Source of the DNA: Alphaproteobacteria bacterium | GTDB lineage: Bacteria; Pseudomonadota; Alphaproteobacteria; Micavibrionales; Micavibrionaceae | NCBI GenBank assembly: GCA_016794145.1 | Contig: JAEUKP010000011.1 | Span: forward strand, 62,001 to 126,000 | Direction of reading: 5' to 3' | DNA length: 64,000 nt | In this document: positions 53,695 through 61,785 of the stretch, in pieces | How positions within the stretch are numbered: position 1 is the stretch's first letter | Layout: every line of letters begins with the position of its first letter | The notes under the pieces: model-generated | Told to the model about the DNA's origin: nothing | The model's input: the letters and a program-made list of their open reading frames with translations, nothing else | The model's database searches: none | Translations under genes and position numbers: made by a program

Positions 53695-55122
53695 ATGGCA
53701 AGTATTATCCGTCCACGGCAAACTAAAATTGTTGCGACTTTGGGCCCGGCTTCGAATTCCCAGGAAATGATCCGTAGATTGTTTATGGCGGGTGTTGATA
53801 TGTTTAGGCTGAATTTTTCGCATGGCGAACATAAGGATCATGCTGAACGTGTTGCTTTTATCCGGAATGTTGAGAAAGAGACAGGCCGTCCGATTGCCAT
53901 TCTTGCCGATATGCAGGGCCCGAAATTACGTGTTGGTCGCTTTAAAGACGGAAAAATTGAACTCAAGATAGGTCAGAAAATCCGGTTAGATTTGGATCCC
54001 GAATTGGGAGATGAAACACGTGTCAATTTACCTCATCCAGAGGTGATCGGGACAATGCCTGTTGGATCCTTTATCCTTCTTGATGATGGAAAGGTTCGTA
54101 TGGAAATCGTTGACCGTGGTGATGGGTTTCTGGTTGGTGAGATCAAGGCAGGTCGTGTTTTATCAAATAATAAAGGATTTAATGTTCCTGGCGTTGTTCT
54201 TCCTCTTGATGCTTTAACCCCGAAGGATAAAATTGATCTTGAGGCAGCATTATCGATGGGAGTTGACTGGATCGCACAATCCTTTGTTCAAAAGCCCGAA
54301 GATGTAATTGAGGCCCGTAAATTAATCGCTGGTCGTGCGGCTTTGATGATCAAGCTTGAAAAACCGTCAGCGCTTACCTATCTTGACCAGATGATTGCGC
54401 AATGTGATGCGGTTATGTTGGCCCGAGGTGATCTGGGTGTTGAAATTCCGCCCGAGGAAGTGCCGCTCGCACAAAAACGTGTGGTGCGTGCTGTGCGTTT
54501 CGCGGGTAAGCCGATTGTTGTTGCAACGCAAATGATGGAGTCGATGATTGAAAATCCATCGCCTACCCGTGCTGAGGTGAATGATGTGTCAACAGCAATT
54601 TTTGATGGGACAGACGCTGTGATGCTTTCTGCAGAAACGGCAGCCGGGCAATATCCTGTCGAAGCCGTCGAAATGATGGATCGTATTTGCCAGTCGGTTG
54701 AAAAGAATGATCTCTACCGTAGCCTTATTAATGCAGATCACCCTGATGCTCGCCACAATGATGCGGGTGATGCCATCACGATTGCAGCAGATCAAGTGGC
54801 TCATGATCTTCAGGCTGCCTGTATTGTAACCTACACGACATCTGGAACGACAACGCTTCGTGCTGTACGGCAACGCCCAGCAATGAAAGTTGCCTGTTTG
54901 ACCCAGAATCTGACAACTGCGAGGCGCTTATCAGTTTCTTATGGCGTGCATGCAATTGTTGTCAGTGAAATTACAACATTTGCTGATGCTGTCAAATTTG
55001 CCCAGCACCGTATCGGATCCGAAGGATTGGCAAAAAAAGGGGAACGCTTTGTGATGACCGCAGGTGTTCCGTTTGCAACACCTGGATCAACCAATATCCT
55101 TCGTGTTGCATGGGTCGAGTAG
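53695..55122 (+). CDS. pyk: Pyruvate kinase
   Basis: Final step of glycolysis, PEP to pyruvate with ATP formation. The 475-aa protein has RRQTKIVATLGPAS-type start (PRQTKIVATLGPAS near residues 7-20), LADMQGPKLRVG near 74-85, LMIKLEKPSA (catalytic Lys) and MLARGDLGVEIPPEEVP near 239-255, and ATQMMESMI near 276. Monocistronic in appearance. Confidence 0.97.
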   Translation: MASIIRPRQTKIVATLGPASNSQEMIRRLFMAGVDMFRLNFSHGEHKDHAERVAFIRNVEKETGRPIAILADMQGPKLRVGRFKDGKIELKIGQKIRLDLDPELGDETRVNLPHPEVIGTMPVGSFILLDDGKVRMEIVDRGDGFLVGEIKAGRVLSNNKGFNVPGVVLPLDALTPKDKIDLEAALSMGVDWIAQSFVQKPEDVIEARKLIAGRAALMIKLEKPSALTYLDQMIAQCDAVMLARGDLGVEIPPEEVPLAQKRVVRAVRFAGKPIVVATQMMESMIENPSPTRAEVNDVSTAIFDGTDAVMLSAETAAGQYPVEAVEMMDRICQSVEKNDLYRSLINADHPDARHNDAGDAITIAADQVAHDLQAACIVTYTTSGTTTLRAVRQRPAMKVACLTQNLTTARRLSVSYGVHAIVVSEITTFADAVKFAQHRIGSEGLAKKGERFVMTAGVPFATPGSTNILRVAWVE

Positions 55123-55268
55123 GTGGCGGTAGACACTTGCTTTTTTAGATTCCCATAGGACAATCATTTTTTTCAACTCTGCAACACAGATGCTGCATGG
55201 TTTAAAAAGAATAGTCTATGCTGGGATCCCCAAGATTTGAAAAGAATGCGTTCTGCGGTACCGAAGAG

Positions 55269-55967
55269 TTAGTTCAGTGATTTACGATTTGACCTATAAC
55301 GTTCGAACGCATCCATCATATTGACAACGCCTTGCATCACGTTCCCTGATGGATGTGTCCATATGTGATGACTTGAGTCAATAAAGGTTGCATCGGCCTT
55401 GATAAAACTTTGACAGTTTTCTTGGTTAAAAGAACCCTCAACAGCAATTGGATTATCGGTTGCTGTTGTCCACCAGTTTAAGATGTCTAGTAAAGAGTCG
55501 CCATTTTTATCACTATAAATTGTAATAAAATCAAGGCTATGATCGAGGGCGGATTTTGCTGCAGATTTTGTGCAGCAACGAAGCCCGATGATGGATTCCT
55601 CACTGAGGATTTTCCGTGCTTCTGTTGCCTTCTGGATAGAGGAGCAGACAACACCATCTGCATCGACTTCACGGGCTAATCTTGTATCATCCATCACCAG
55701 AAAAATAAACCCATTTTTATAGGATGTTTCTTGATAGGTTTTCACGACTCGGTCTGGAACTGCATTTTCGGGATGAGGTCTAAATTCAACAATATGACGG
55801 TTTAAAGCATAGTTGGAAAACCGGTTCGCCGCGTGAAGGGCCTGACCCAATTTAAAGCATTGTTTATCATGATCATGCGTATCAGGAAGAATAATATATA
55901 AACCGCATTCAGGAACTTCAGTGTCGATGATTAACGGTGTTACATCTGTTGTTATTTCTTCGGACAT
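55269..55967 (-). CDS. Thiamine-phosphate-synthase-like protein, degenerate
   Basis: A 232-aa TIM-barrel-like protein resembling ThiE/TenI in order: GLYIILPD, FLVMDDTRLAREVDADGVVCSS (where ThiE has NDR..LA..ADGVHLGQ), IIGLRCCTKSAAKSALD (in place of GVS-H) and PIAVEGSFNQEN (for the GGI-N loop). The phosphate and pyrimidine residues are changed, so it is probably not an active synthase. Located directly after a TetR gene (2-base gap) and convergent with pyk. Confidence 0.7.
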   Translation of the reverse strand: MSEEITTDVTPLIIDTEVPECGLYIILPDTHDHDKQCFKLGQALHAANRFSNYALNRHIVEFRPHPENAVPDRVVKTYQETSYKNGFIFLVMDDTRLAREVDADGVVCSSIQKATEARKILSEESIIGLRCCTKSAAKSALDHSLDFITIYSDKNGDSLLDILNWWTTATDNPIAVEGSFNQENCQSFIKADATFIDSSHHIWTHPSGNVMQGVVNMMDAFERYRSNRKSLN

Positions 55968-55969
55968 TT

Positions 55970-56623
55970 TTATTTGCAGATTCTAAGGGATTCTAGAATA
56001 ATTTCGTTTGCAAAGTTTTGATCAAGTGGATTCGGGTTGCTCATCAATTGATAAAAGAATGCGCCATAGATCATATCAACCGTCAATGCTGTATTCAATG
56101 TTGATCGAAAATCACCAGATGCTTTTCCTTGATCAAGAATACTTGCTAAAATTTCTTCATGTTGCAGCATAAATTTTTCAAAGAACAAAGCTTGTGTTTC
56201 TGTATGTCCCTGTGATTCTGCATACACTTCCGCAATAATTTTTCCACCACGTCCACGGCAAATTCGGGCGAAACGCTCCAGTTGTTTTTCAAGAAGATCT
56301 TTTGGTTTTGCGCCACTGACAGGAGCAGGGAGAGATGCCATCGGGCCTGAAATAGCATCCAGGACCAATGCAACTTTATTAGGCCACCAACGATAAATGG
56401 TTGTTTTACCCACACCCGCTTTCTTTGCAACAGATTCAATTGAAATATCGCGGACAGAGGTCATGAGCAACATTTTATTTGTTGTATCCAGAATAGCTTG
56501 CATTGATTTTTCAGATCTTGGTCGCCCATTTGCACGGGGGCTGACCTGCTCGGATGCAGAATTCATTGGCGCATCATTGTTTTGATTAATCTCTATTGAG
56601 GAATGGGCCACAGTTGCCGTCAT
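55970..56623 (-). CDS. TetR-family transcriptional regulator
   Basis: A 217-aa protein. A polar N-terminus of about 35 residues precedes the TetR helix-turn-helix (SIESVAKKAGVGKTTIYRWWPNKVAL near 61-86). The C-terminal helical ligand domain is of the TetR_C type with AFFYQLMSNPNPL. A dyad TAAGA-GACTG-TCTTA upstream may be its operator. It precedes the ThiE-like gene by 2 bases, so that gene may be the target or a co-sensed partner. Confidence 0.88.
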   Translation of the reverse strand: MTATVAHSSIEINQNNDAPMNSASEQVSPRANGRPRSEKSMQAILDTTNKMLLMTSVRDISIESVAKKAGVGKTTIYRWWPNKVALVLDAISGPMASLPAPVSGAKPKDLLEKQLERFARICRGRGGKIIAEVYAESQGHTETQALFFEKFMLQHEEILASILDQGKASGDFRSTLNTALTVDMIYGAFFYQLMSNPNPLDQNFANEIILESLRICK

Positions 56624-56669
56624 TTTCAGGATACCTTCTCACTCTTTTATAACTCATTTTCTTTTTTTG

Positions 56670-56684
56670 TAAGAGACTGTCTTA
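56670..56684. promoter_or_regulatory. Dyad operator candidate upstream of the TetR gene
   Basis: TAAGA at 56670-56674 and TCTTA at 56680-56684 form an inverted repeat with a five-base centre GACTG, about 47 bases before the TetR start. TetR-family proteins bind such dyads and often autoregulate. Confidence 0.4.
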
Positions 56685-56762
56685 TCCTGCAACCCCCCTT
56701 TAGGGCAAGGAAAAACGTAAGACAAACCCGAAAAATGATTAACTTTTCTGTTAAGAACTCGA

Positions 56763-57983
56763 TTAACGTTTTGCAAATCGTTGGGGCGCCTCTAAAAGAA
56801 TTGATGAAACACCGCTTTTAATTTCTAGAATGGCCAGTCCCCGATCTACAAGTCCATCAGGCATGAATCGAAAAATTCCATCGACGCCCGCGAATCCGCT
56901 TGCATTTGTTAAGGTTGTACGGCTGAAATCCTTTCCCGATTTTGCAATCACAACCGCAAGTCCAGTTGCATCATAAGCAAGTGAGGCAAGCCGCGGGGGT
57001 CGTACCCCGTAAGTTTCTAAATACCGGTTTTCAAAGCGTGTTCGCAGACGGGGAGATGCAGCCGCATACCAGGCCCCTTCAAGCCCTGATAATTTTGCAG
57101 CTTGCGCTTGATCCCAAAGCCCGGTACCTAACCGTTTTACTGTTGTCGGTGCATATCCTTCTGCTGTTAGCATATTCGAGATTTTGTTCGATTCGGTTGC
57201 TGATGTTGCAATCAAAACAGCATCGACCCCGGATTTTAAGGGGGTAAGATCTGCTGGTGCAGGCAATGATCCGGCATTATAGCGAATGATTGTTGGGTTC
57301 GGGATCGCATAGCGTTGCATAAAAGTATCGAAAGTTGAGGTGACCGAGTCACCATAAATATCGCGCGGGGCAATTAACGCGATGCGTTTGTATCCAACAG
57401 AATTTGCGTAGGATAAAACCGAGTTTACCTGGGCTTGTGGCATAAAGCCCATGACAAATGTATTCCCCATTGCAGCCGAAGCATCTGTTGAGAAAGAAAG
57501 GATGTTGATATTATTTTGCAGGGCGATTGGTGCAATTGATTTTGCATCTGTTGAGAAAACAGGTCCTAGGATAAGGTTGGCTCCATTGGAAATGGCATTA
57601 TTCATTGCTTGTGCGGCCCCTTTTCCTGTATCTTCAGGGTATAATTCAAAAAAAGACGAGGCATTCAAATCAAACATCGCAAGCTGTGCTGCATTCAACA
57701 TTGCCTGACCTATCTCAGATCCTTTTCCTGTTAAAGGCAGAAGAAGGCTGATACGAGCAGTACCTGTTTGTGATTTTGTGGACGGGATAGTGTCATTTGG
57801 TGGTGATGTTTCGCTTGTCGTTTGTGTCGAGGGCGAATGAGACATGTCAGAGGAAGCCGGGGACATAATCTGATCGGATGATTGTGTCCATGGGCTGTCC
57901 TTCAGATCAGAGCAGCCAGTCATCGCAAAAAGCGTTGCCCACAATAAAAACATATAGCGGATAGAAAGCAGATTGCACTGCAT
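56763..57983 (-). CDS. LpoA-like lipoprotein / periplasmic binding-protein-fold protein
   Basis: A 406-aa lipoprotein (lipobox in FAMTGCSD, Cys about 24) followed by a Ser/Thr/Pro linker and a type I periplasmic binding fold: RISLLLPLTGKGSEIGQAMLNAAQLAMFD, NLILGPVFSTDAKSIAP, RIALIAPRDIYGDSV. Divergent from rsmI, as yraM (lpoA) is from yraL (rsmI) in E. coli. It is probably a penicillin-binding-protein activator or an ABC-type solute binder; LpoA-like is favoured from synteny. Confidence 0.82.
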   Translation of the reverse strand: MQCNLLSIRYMFLLWATLFAMTGCSDLKDSPWTQSSDQIMSPASSDMSHSPSTQTTSETSPPNDTIPSTKSQTGTARISLLLPLTGKGSEIGQAMLNAAQLAMFDLNASSFFELYPEDTGKGAAQAMNNAISNGANLILGPVFSTDAKSIAPIALQNNINILSFSTDASAAMGNTFVMGFMPQAQVNSVLSYANSVGYKRIALIAPRDIYGDSVTSTFDTFMQRYAIPNPTIIRYNAGSLPAPADLTPLKSGVDAVLIATSATESNKISNMLTAEGYAPTTVKRLGTGLWDQAQAAKLSGLEGAWYAAASPRLRTRFENRYLETYGVRPPRLASLAYDATGLAVVIAKSGKDFSRTTLTNASGFAGVDGIFRFMPDGLVDRGLAILEIKSGVSSILLEAPQRFAKR

Positions 57984-58046
57984 GGAAAGCTCCCTTAATG
58001 TCTAGAACAGAATTGAAGATTTGACCCTACACAAAATGACAGATTG

Positions 58047-58919
58047 ATGCCAGACACTTTATATCGTTTTACAGACATTCAAAAAAAACCTTTAAAATCA
58101 GGACTCTATCTTGTTGCAACCCCTATCGGGAATTTGCGTGATATTACGTTAAGGGCGATGGATACCCTTGCAATGGTTGATGTTGTGGCATGTGAAGATA
58201 CGCGTGTCAGTGGAAAGTTATTTCAGGCGTTAGGGTTTAAAGTTAAATTAATTCCTTATCATGACCATAATGCAGAGATACAACGTCCTCATATTCTGCA
58301 GTTGTTGAGAGAGGGAAAGGCTGTCGCTTTAATCAGTGATGCTGGGATGCCCTTGATTTCTGACCCTGGTTATAAATTGGTTCGGGACTGCTTGGATCAA
58401 GGGCTTTACGTCACAAGCTTGCCTGGGGCGAATTCGCCCTTGATGGCCCTACAACTCTCTGGCTTGCCGAGTGATCACTTTTCTTTTCTTGGGTTTTTGC
58501 CATCGAAAACAAAGGCGCGTCGCGATATTTTAGGCGTATGGGCGTGTGTACCTACAACTTTGGTTATTTTTGAATCTGCGTCTAGGCTTCAGGAAAGTTG
58601 TCAGGATATTTTGGCCATCCTGGGGGATCGACCGATGACCGTCACTCGTGAGCTTACAAAAAAGTTCGAAGATGTATGGCCCTCAACGGTTTCTGGTGTT
58701 CTGGAGCGTCTTGAAAAAGATGGGCCACCAAAGGGGGAAATTGTTCTGGTGATTGGCCGGGGTCAGGACTCTGGAGAGGATATTGACCTCGATTCGATCT
58801 TAAAGGCAGCTTTGTCAGAAATGACGATGAAAGACGCTGTTTCTAGTGTTGTTGCGGTTACTGGACTTCCTAAAAAACAAGTTTATAATGCAGCATTGTT
58901 GCTTAAGAACAGGGACTAG
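58047..58919 (+). CDS. rsmI: 16S rRNA (cytidine(1402)-2'-O)-methyltransferase
   Basis: Methylates C1402 of 16S rRNA. The 290-aa protein from the ATG at 58047 has VATPIGNLRDITLRA near residues 20-34, VACEDTRVSG near 48-57, LISDAGMPLISDPGY near 88-102 and LPGANSPLMALQLSGLP near 118-134, typical of the RsmI tetrapyrrole-methylase-like fold. TyrA follows after 2 bases. Confidence 0.95.
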   Translation: MPDTLYRFTDIQKKPLKSGLYLVATPIGNLRDITLRAMDTLAMVDVVACEDTRVSGKLFQALGFKVKLIPYHDHNAEIQRPHILQLLREGKAVALISDAGMPLISDPGYKLVRDCLDQGLYVTSLPGANSPLMALQLSGLPSDHFSFLGFLPSKTKARRDILGVWACVPTTLVIFESASRLQESCQDILAILGDRPMTVTRELTKKFEDVWPSTVSGVLERLEKDGPPKGEIVLVIGRGQDSGEDIDLDSILKAALSEMTMKDAVSSVVAVTGLPKKQVYNAALLLKNRD

Positions 58920-58921
58920 AA

Positions 58922-59677
58922 ATGATAAAGAAAAAACAAACCTTGGGCATTATTGGGGTTGGCGCGTTCGGTGAATTTATGTTGAAACACGTAACGCCTT
59001 ATTTTGATGTGCGGATTTATGATGCTTTTAAAAACCTAGATGATATTGAAAATACATATCATCTGACGGTGATGTCCCTTCAGGATGTTGCCAAAAGCGA
59101 TATTGTTGTTTTGTGTGTTCCTGTTAAGGAGCTTGAGAAAACGGTTTGCAGCATTGTCCCTTACTTGATCGCTGGCCAATTGGTTATTGATTTATGTTCT
59201 GTTAAGTGCAAGCCAGTGGAGATTCTCAAAAGAATCATTCCTCCTGTTGTTGATGTTGTCAGTTTGCATCCTTTATTTGGTCCTCAGAGTGGAAAAAATG
59301 GAATTGCAGGACTCAATGTAACAGTTTGCAATGTGATGGGCGGGCGTGCGGACTGCATCGTGGATTTTTTAAAGAACAGGCTTGTTTTAAATACGTTTGA
59401 GACAACGCCTGAGCAGCACGATCAAGAAATGGCATATGTCCAGGGTTTAACGCATATGATTGCAAAGGTTTTTGTGCGTATGAATATCCCCAATATCAAT
59501 CAGCAGACAAAAACATATGCCCATTTAAATGATATGGTTGAACTTATCCGTTATGACAGTGATGATTTATTTCTTGCTGTCCAACGCGATAATCCTTATG
59601 TCAGGGAAACAACTGAAAAATTCTTTGCAGCTGTAAGAGAGCTGGAAGATAGGCTGAATGGGGCCTCTAATCAGTGA
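58922..59677 (+). CDS. tyrA: Prephenate/arogenate dehydrogenase (TyrA family)
   Basis: Tyrosine biosynthesis enzyme. A 251-codon short form: Rossmann GIIGVGAFGEFM near residues 8-19, DIVVLCVPVKELE near 59-71, LVIDLCSVKCKPVEIL and LHPLFGPQSGKNGIAG near 115-130 (conserved His and Gly-Pro region). Chorismate-mutase and ACT domains are absent. It overlaps the convergent pyrB by 7 bases. Confidence 0.86.
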   Translation: MIKKKQTLGIIGVGAFGEFMLKHVTPYFDVRIYDAFKNLDDIENTYHLTVMSLQDVAKSDIVVLCVPVKELEKTVCSIVPYLIAGQLVIDLCSVKCKPVEILKRIIPPVVDVVSLHPLFGPQSGKNGIAGLNVTVCNVMGGRADCIVDFLKNRLVLNTFETTPEQHDQEMAYVQGLTHMIAKVFVRMNIPNINQQTKTYAHLNDMVELIRYDSDDLFLAVQRDNPYVRETTEKFFAAVRELEDRLNGASNQ

Positions 59678-60594
59678 GCACCGACCAATAAATCCAATAT
59701 CGCCATACGCACGGGCACACCGTTTGCTCCCTGTTGGAAAATAAGGCTTTGAGACGGGTCATCGGCGACATCATCTGAAATTTCAACACCACGGTTCATT
59801 GGGCCAGGGTGCATAACGATTGCATCATGCTGCGCTATTGCCAAGCGTTCGGGGGTCAGACCATAGGCATGATAATAGGCGGTATCGTCAGGAATTGCGG
59901 ATATATCCATCCGTTCTTTCTGAATACGGAGGACATAGACAACATCACAGGTTTTCAAACCTTCTTCGAGGGTATCGAATATTTTAACATTTGAGGGCAT
60001 TTTTTGTGGCTGCAGATTTTTGGGCGCAATTAAATGAATATGAGCTCCTAATTTTGTAAAGAGTGCAACATTCGAATTCGCAACACGGCTATGTGCTAAA
60101 TCACCAATAATGCCAATTGTTAGGCCTTGTATTCTTTGTTTGTGTTCGATGATTGTAAATGCATCAAGTAACGATTGGCTGGGGTGTTCGCGGTAACTGT
60201 CTCCTGCGTTGATGACAGGGCAATCAACCAAGGACTGAACATAGTGGGGGGCATTATATTCATGATGTCGCATCACAATCGCATCGGGTTGATATCCATT
60301 GAGATAGCGGAGTGTATCAGAAAAAGTTTCACCTTTCTGAGCAGAACTGATCTTTTCATCCCAATTCATCAATTTTCCACCAAGTCGTAATACTGCCATT
60401 TCAAAGGAATTGCGCGTCCGTGTCGAGTTTTCTGTAAACAGAGTGAGAACCACTTTACCATTCAAGGTCTGTGGTACGGTCTTGTCTATCAGGGACCGTT
60501 TGAAAAAAGCGGCACGATCAAGAATGGCTGCGATGTCATCAACCGTTAGGGGGGGGATATCCAAAAGATTTTTTACAGAAAGAATATGTGTCAT
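59671..60594 (-). CDS. pyrB: Aspartate carbamoyltransferase catalytic chain
   Basis: Second step of pyrimidine synthesis, forming carbamoyl-aspartate. The 307-aa product has the carbamoyl-phosphate motif STRTRNSFEMA near residues 56-66, HPSQSLLDAF near 137-146, and VMHPGPMNRGVEI near 262-274. pyrC is not next to it here. It is convergent with tyrA. Confidence 0.97.
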   Translation of the reverse strand: MTHILSVKNLLDIPPLTVDDIAAILDRAAFFKRSLIDKTVPQTLNGKVVLTLFTENSTRTRNSFEMAVLRLGGKLMNWDEKISSAQKGETFSDTLRYLNGYQPDAIVMRHHEYNAPHYVQSLVDCPVINAGDSYREHPSQSLLDAFTIIEHKQRIQGLTIGIIGDLAHSRVANSNVALFTKLGAHIHLIAPKNLQPQKMPSNVKIFDTLEEGLKTCDVVYVLRIQKERMDISAIPDDTAYYHAYGLTPERLAIAQHDAIVMHPGPMNRGVEISDDVADDPSQSLIFQQGANGVPVRMAILDLLVGAH

Positions 60595-60602
60595 GTCTAA
60601 GG

Positions 60603-60661
60603 TTATGACTCAAACCGAAAATTTTTTCCAGTAACGATTTGTTAATCATTTAGAGTCATAA
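60603..60661. repeat. Inverted repeat upstream of pyrB
   Basis: TTATGACTC at 60603-60611 is found inverted as GAGTCATAA at 60653-60661. The repeat lies in the 120-base gap between pyrB and the prepilin peptidase gene. With the terminator that follows it could form a structured small RNA on the plus strand, or it could be an operator for pyrB, whose start codon lies 9 bases to the left. Confidence 0.4.
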
Positions 60662-60673
60662 TGGAAAGATAAG

Positions 60674-60712
60674 AGGGAACAACGTGAGAGTGCGTAGTTG
60701 TTCCCTTTTTTA
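60674..60712 (+). terminator. Rho-independent terminator with no clear upstream gene
   Basis: AGGGAACAAC (60674-60683) pairs with GTTGTTCCCT (60697-60706), followed by TTTTTATTTT. On the plus strand the nearest upstream plus-strand gene (tyrA) ends 1 kb earlier. On the minus strand it would follow the prepilin peptidase gene by 2 bases, with a weaker tract TCTTATCTTT, so it may serve that gene. Confidence 0.65.
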
Positions 60713-60714
60713 TT

Positions 60715-61224
60715 TTACCCAGCTAAATAGGGATAAAATTTCCATATACATGATGCGAGAATACCAACGCAAAAACCAGGCCCTGCCGGAATCATCAATC
60801 GGTGGAGATCTGGCTTCTTTTTTTCTTTGATGGCGCGTGTCAGGGCAAAGCCAATTCCGTGGAGAAGCCCTGCAAAGGCACCAATCGTGATTGCAATTGC
60901 AACCCCTTCTATTCCAAGCCAAAGTCCGGCAGCAGCAAGAAGCTTAACATCGCCCAGCCCCAAGGTATCTTGTTTATAATACATATTTCCAAAGAAACGT
61001 GTGGCGAGTAATGTTCCTCCCCCCAGCAATGCACCATAAAGAAGATGGATCGGTTCAAATATCATGAAATTTAGGCTTGCATGAAAGGCAATTCCTAGAA
61101 TTCCAAAAGTCAGGTTTAGCCAGTTCGGCAAAAGCCAGACTCGTAAGTCAATAATCGAAAGACTAATAAGGGTTATGATTCCACTGATTGCTAAAATAGA
61201 GGGGAGGAAGTTTAAAATATCCAT
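60715..61224 (-). CDS. Prepilin peptidase (A24 family, short form)
   Basis: Cleaves type IV prepilin signal peptides. The 169-aa protein has about six hydrophobic segments and both catalytic aspartates: Asp26 in SIIDLRVWLLPN and Asp92 in LGLGDVKLLAA (GxGD). The N-methylation domain of PilD is missing, as in TadV/CpaA and IncI PilU. It is 154 bases from the response regulator and close to a secretin, so a type IVb pilus or Tad-type system is likely. Confidence 0.9.
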   Translation of the reverse strand: MDILNFLPSILAISGIITLISLSIIDLRVWLLPNWLNLTFGILGIAFHASLNFMIFEPIHLLYGALLGGGTLLATRFFGNMYYKQDTLGLGDVKLLAAAGLWLGIEGVAIAITIGAFAGLLHGIGFALTRAIKEKKKPDLHRLMIPAGPGFCVGILASCIWKFYPYLAG

Positions 61225-61378
61225 ATTACGCCTTTCTTGATTCTGGGTATTATTAAGCAGGGGGAATTTCAGTTTGTCCCCAGTGTGCAGGATTGCAATG
61301 TATAACTTCTTGATTTACGATCCAGAGCTAAATTTATTTCTGCTGCTTGATTCGAAACAATAAGAGAAGTTTACCTAA

Positions 61379-61756
61379 ATGTCCCAAGGAGAAAAGATAT
61401 TAATTGTTGAGGATAACGATTTTGTTCGTATGCAAGTTCTGTCTTATCTTGAGGATGCAGGCTATACTGTAATTGAGGCGACAAATGGAGCGATGGGTCT
61501 TACGATGTTGGCGCCTGACTTGTCTTTGGTCATCGTGGATGTTCGGATGGCGCCTATTGATGGGTTTGAATTTATAAAGGCAGTGCGTGGGAGAAATCCT
61601 ACATTGCCTTTGATATTGGTGACGGGGGATCAAAATCCTGATTTATTGAATGAAGCGAGTAAATGGTCGGTCAGCGCTGTTTTGATGAAGCCGGTTCAAA
61701 GGGACCGTTTGATCAGTATGGCAGAGAGAGCGATCTTAAAAGTCAAAAAAAGATAA
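61379..61756 (+). CDS. CheY-like single-domain response regulator
   Basis: A 125-aa receiver domain with no output domain. Asp12 in IVEDNDF, phospho-acceptor Asp54 in LVIVDVRM, Thr82 in VTGDQ and Lys104 in LMKPVQ are all present. It lies 29 bases upstream of the secretin gene and 154 bases from the prepilin peptidase, so it may tune assembly of that system; the partner kinase is not in the window. Confidence 0.93.
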   Translation: MSQGEKILIVEDNDFVRMQVLSYLEDAGYTVIEATNGAMGLTMLAPDLSLVIVDVRMAPIDGFEFIKAVRGRNPTLPLILVTGDQNPDLLNEASKWSVSAVLMKPVQRDRLISMAERAILKVKKR

Positions 61757-61785
61757 CGTATGAATTTTTAGAAAAGGCCAGGTAA

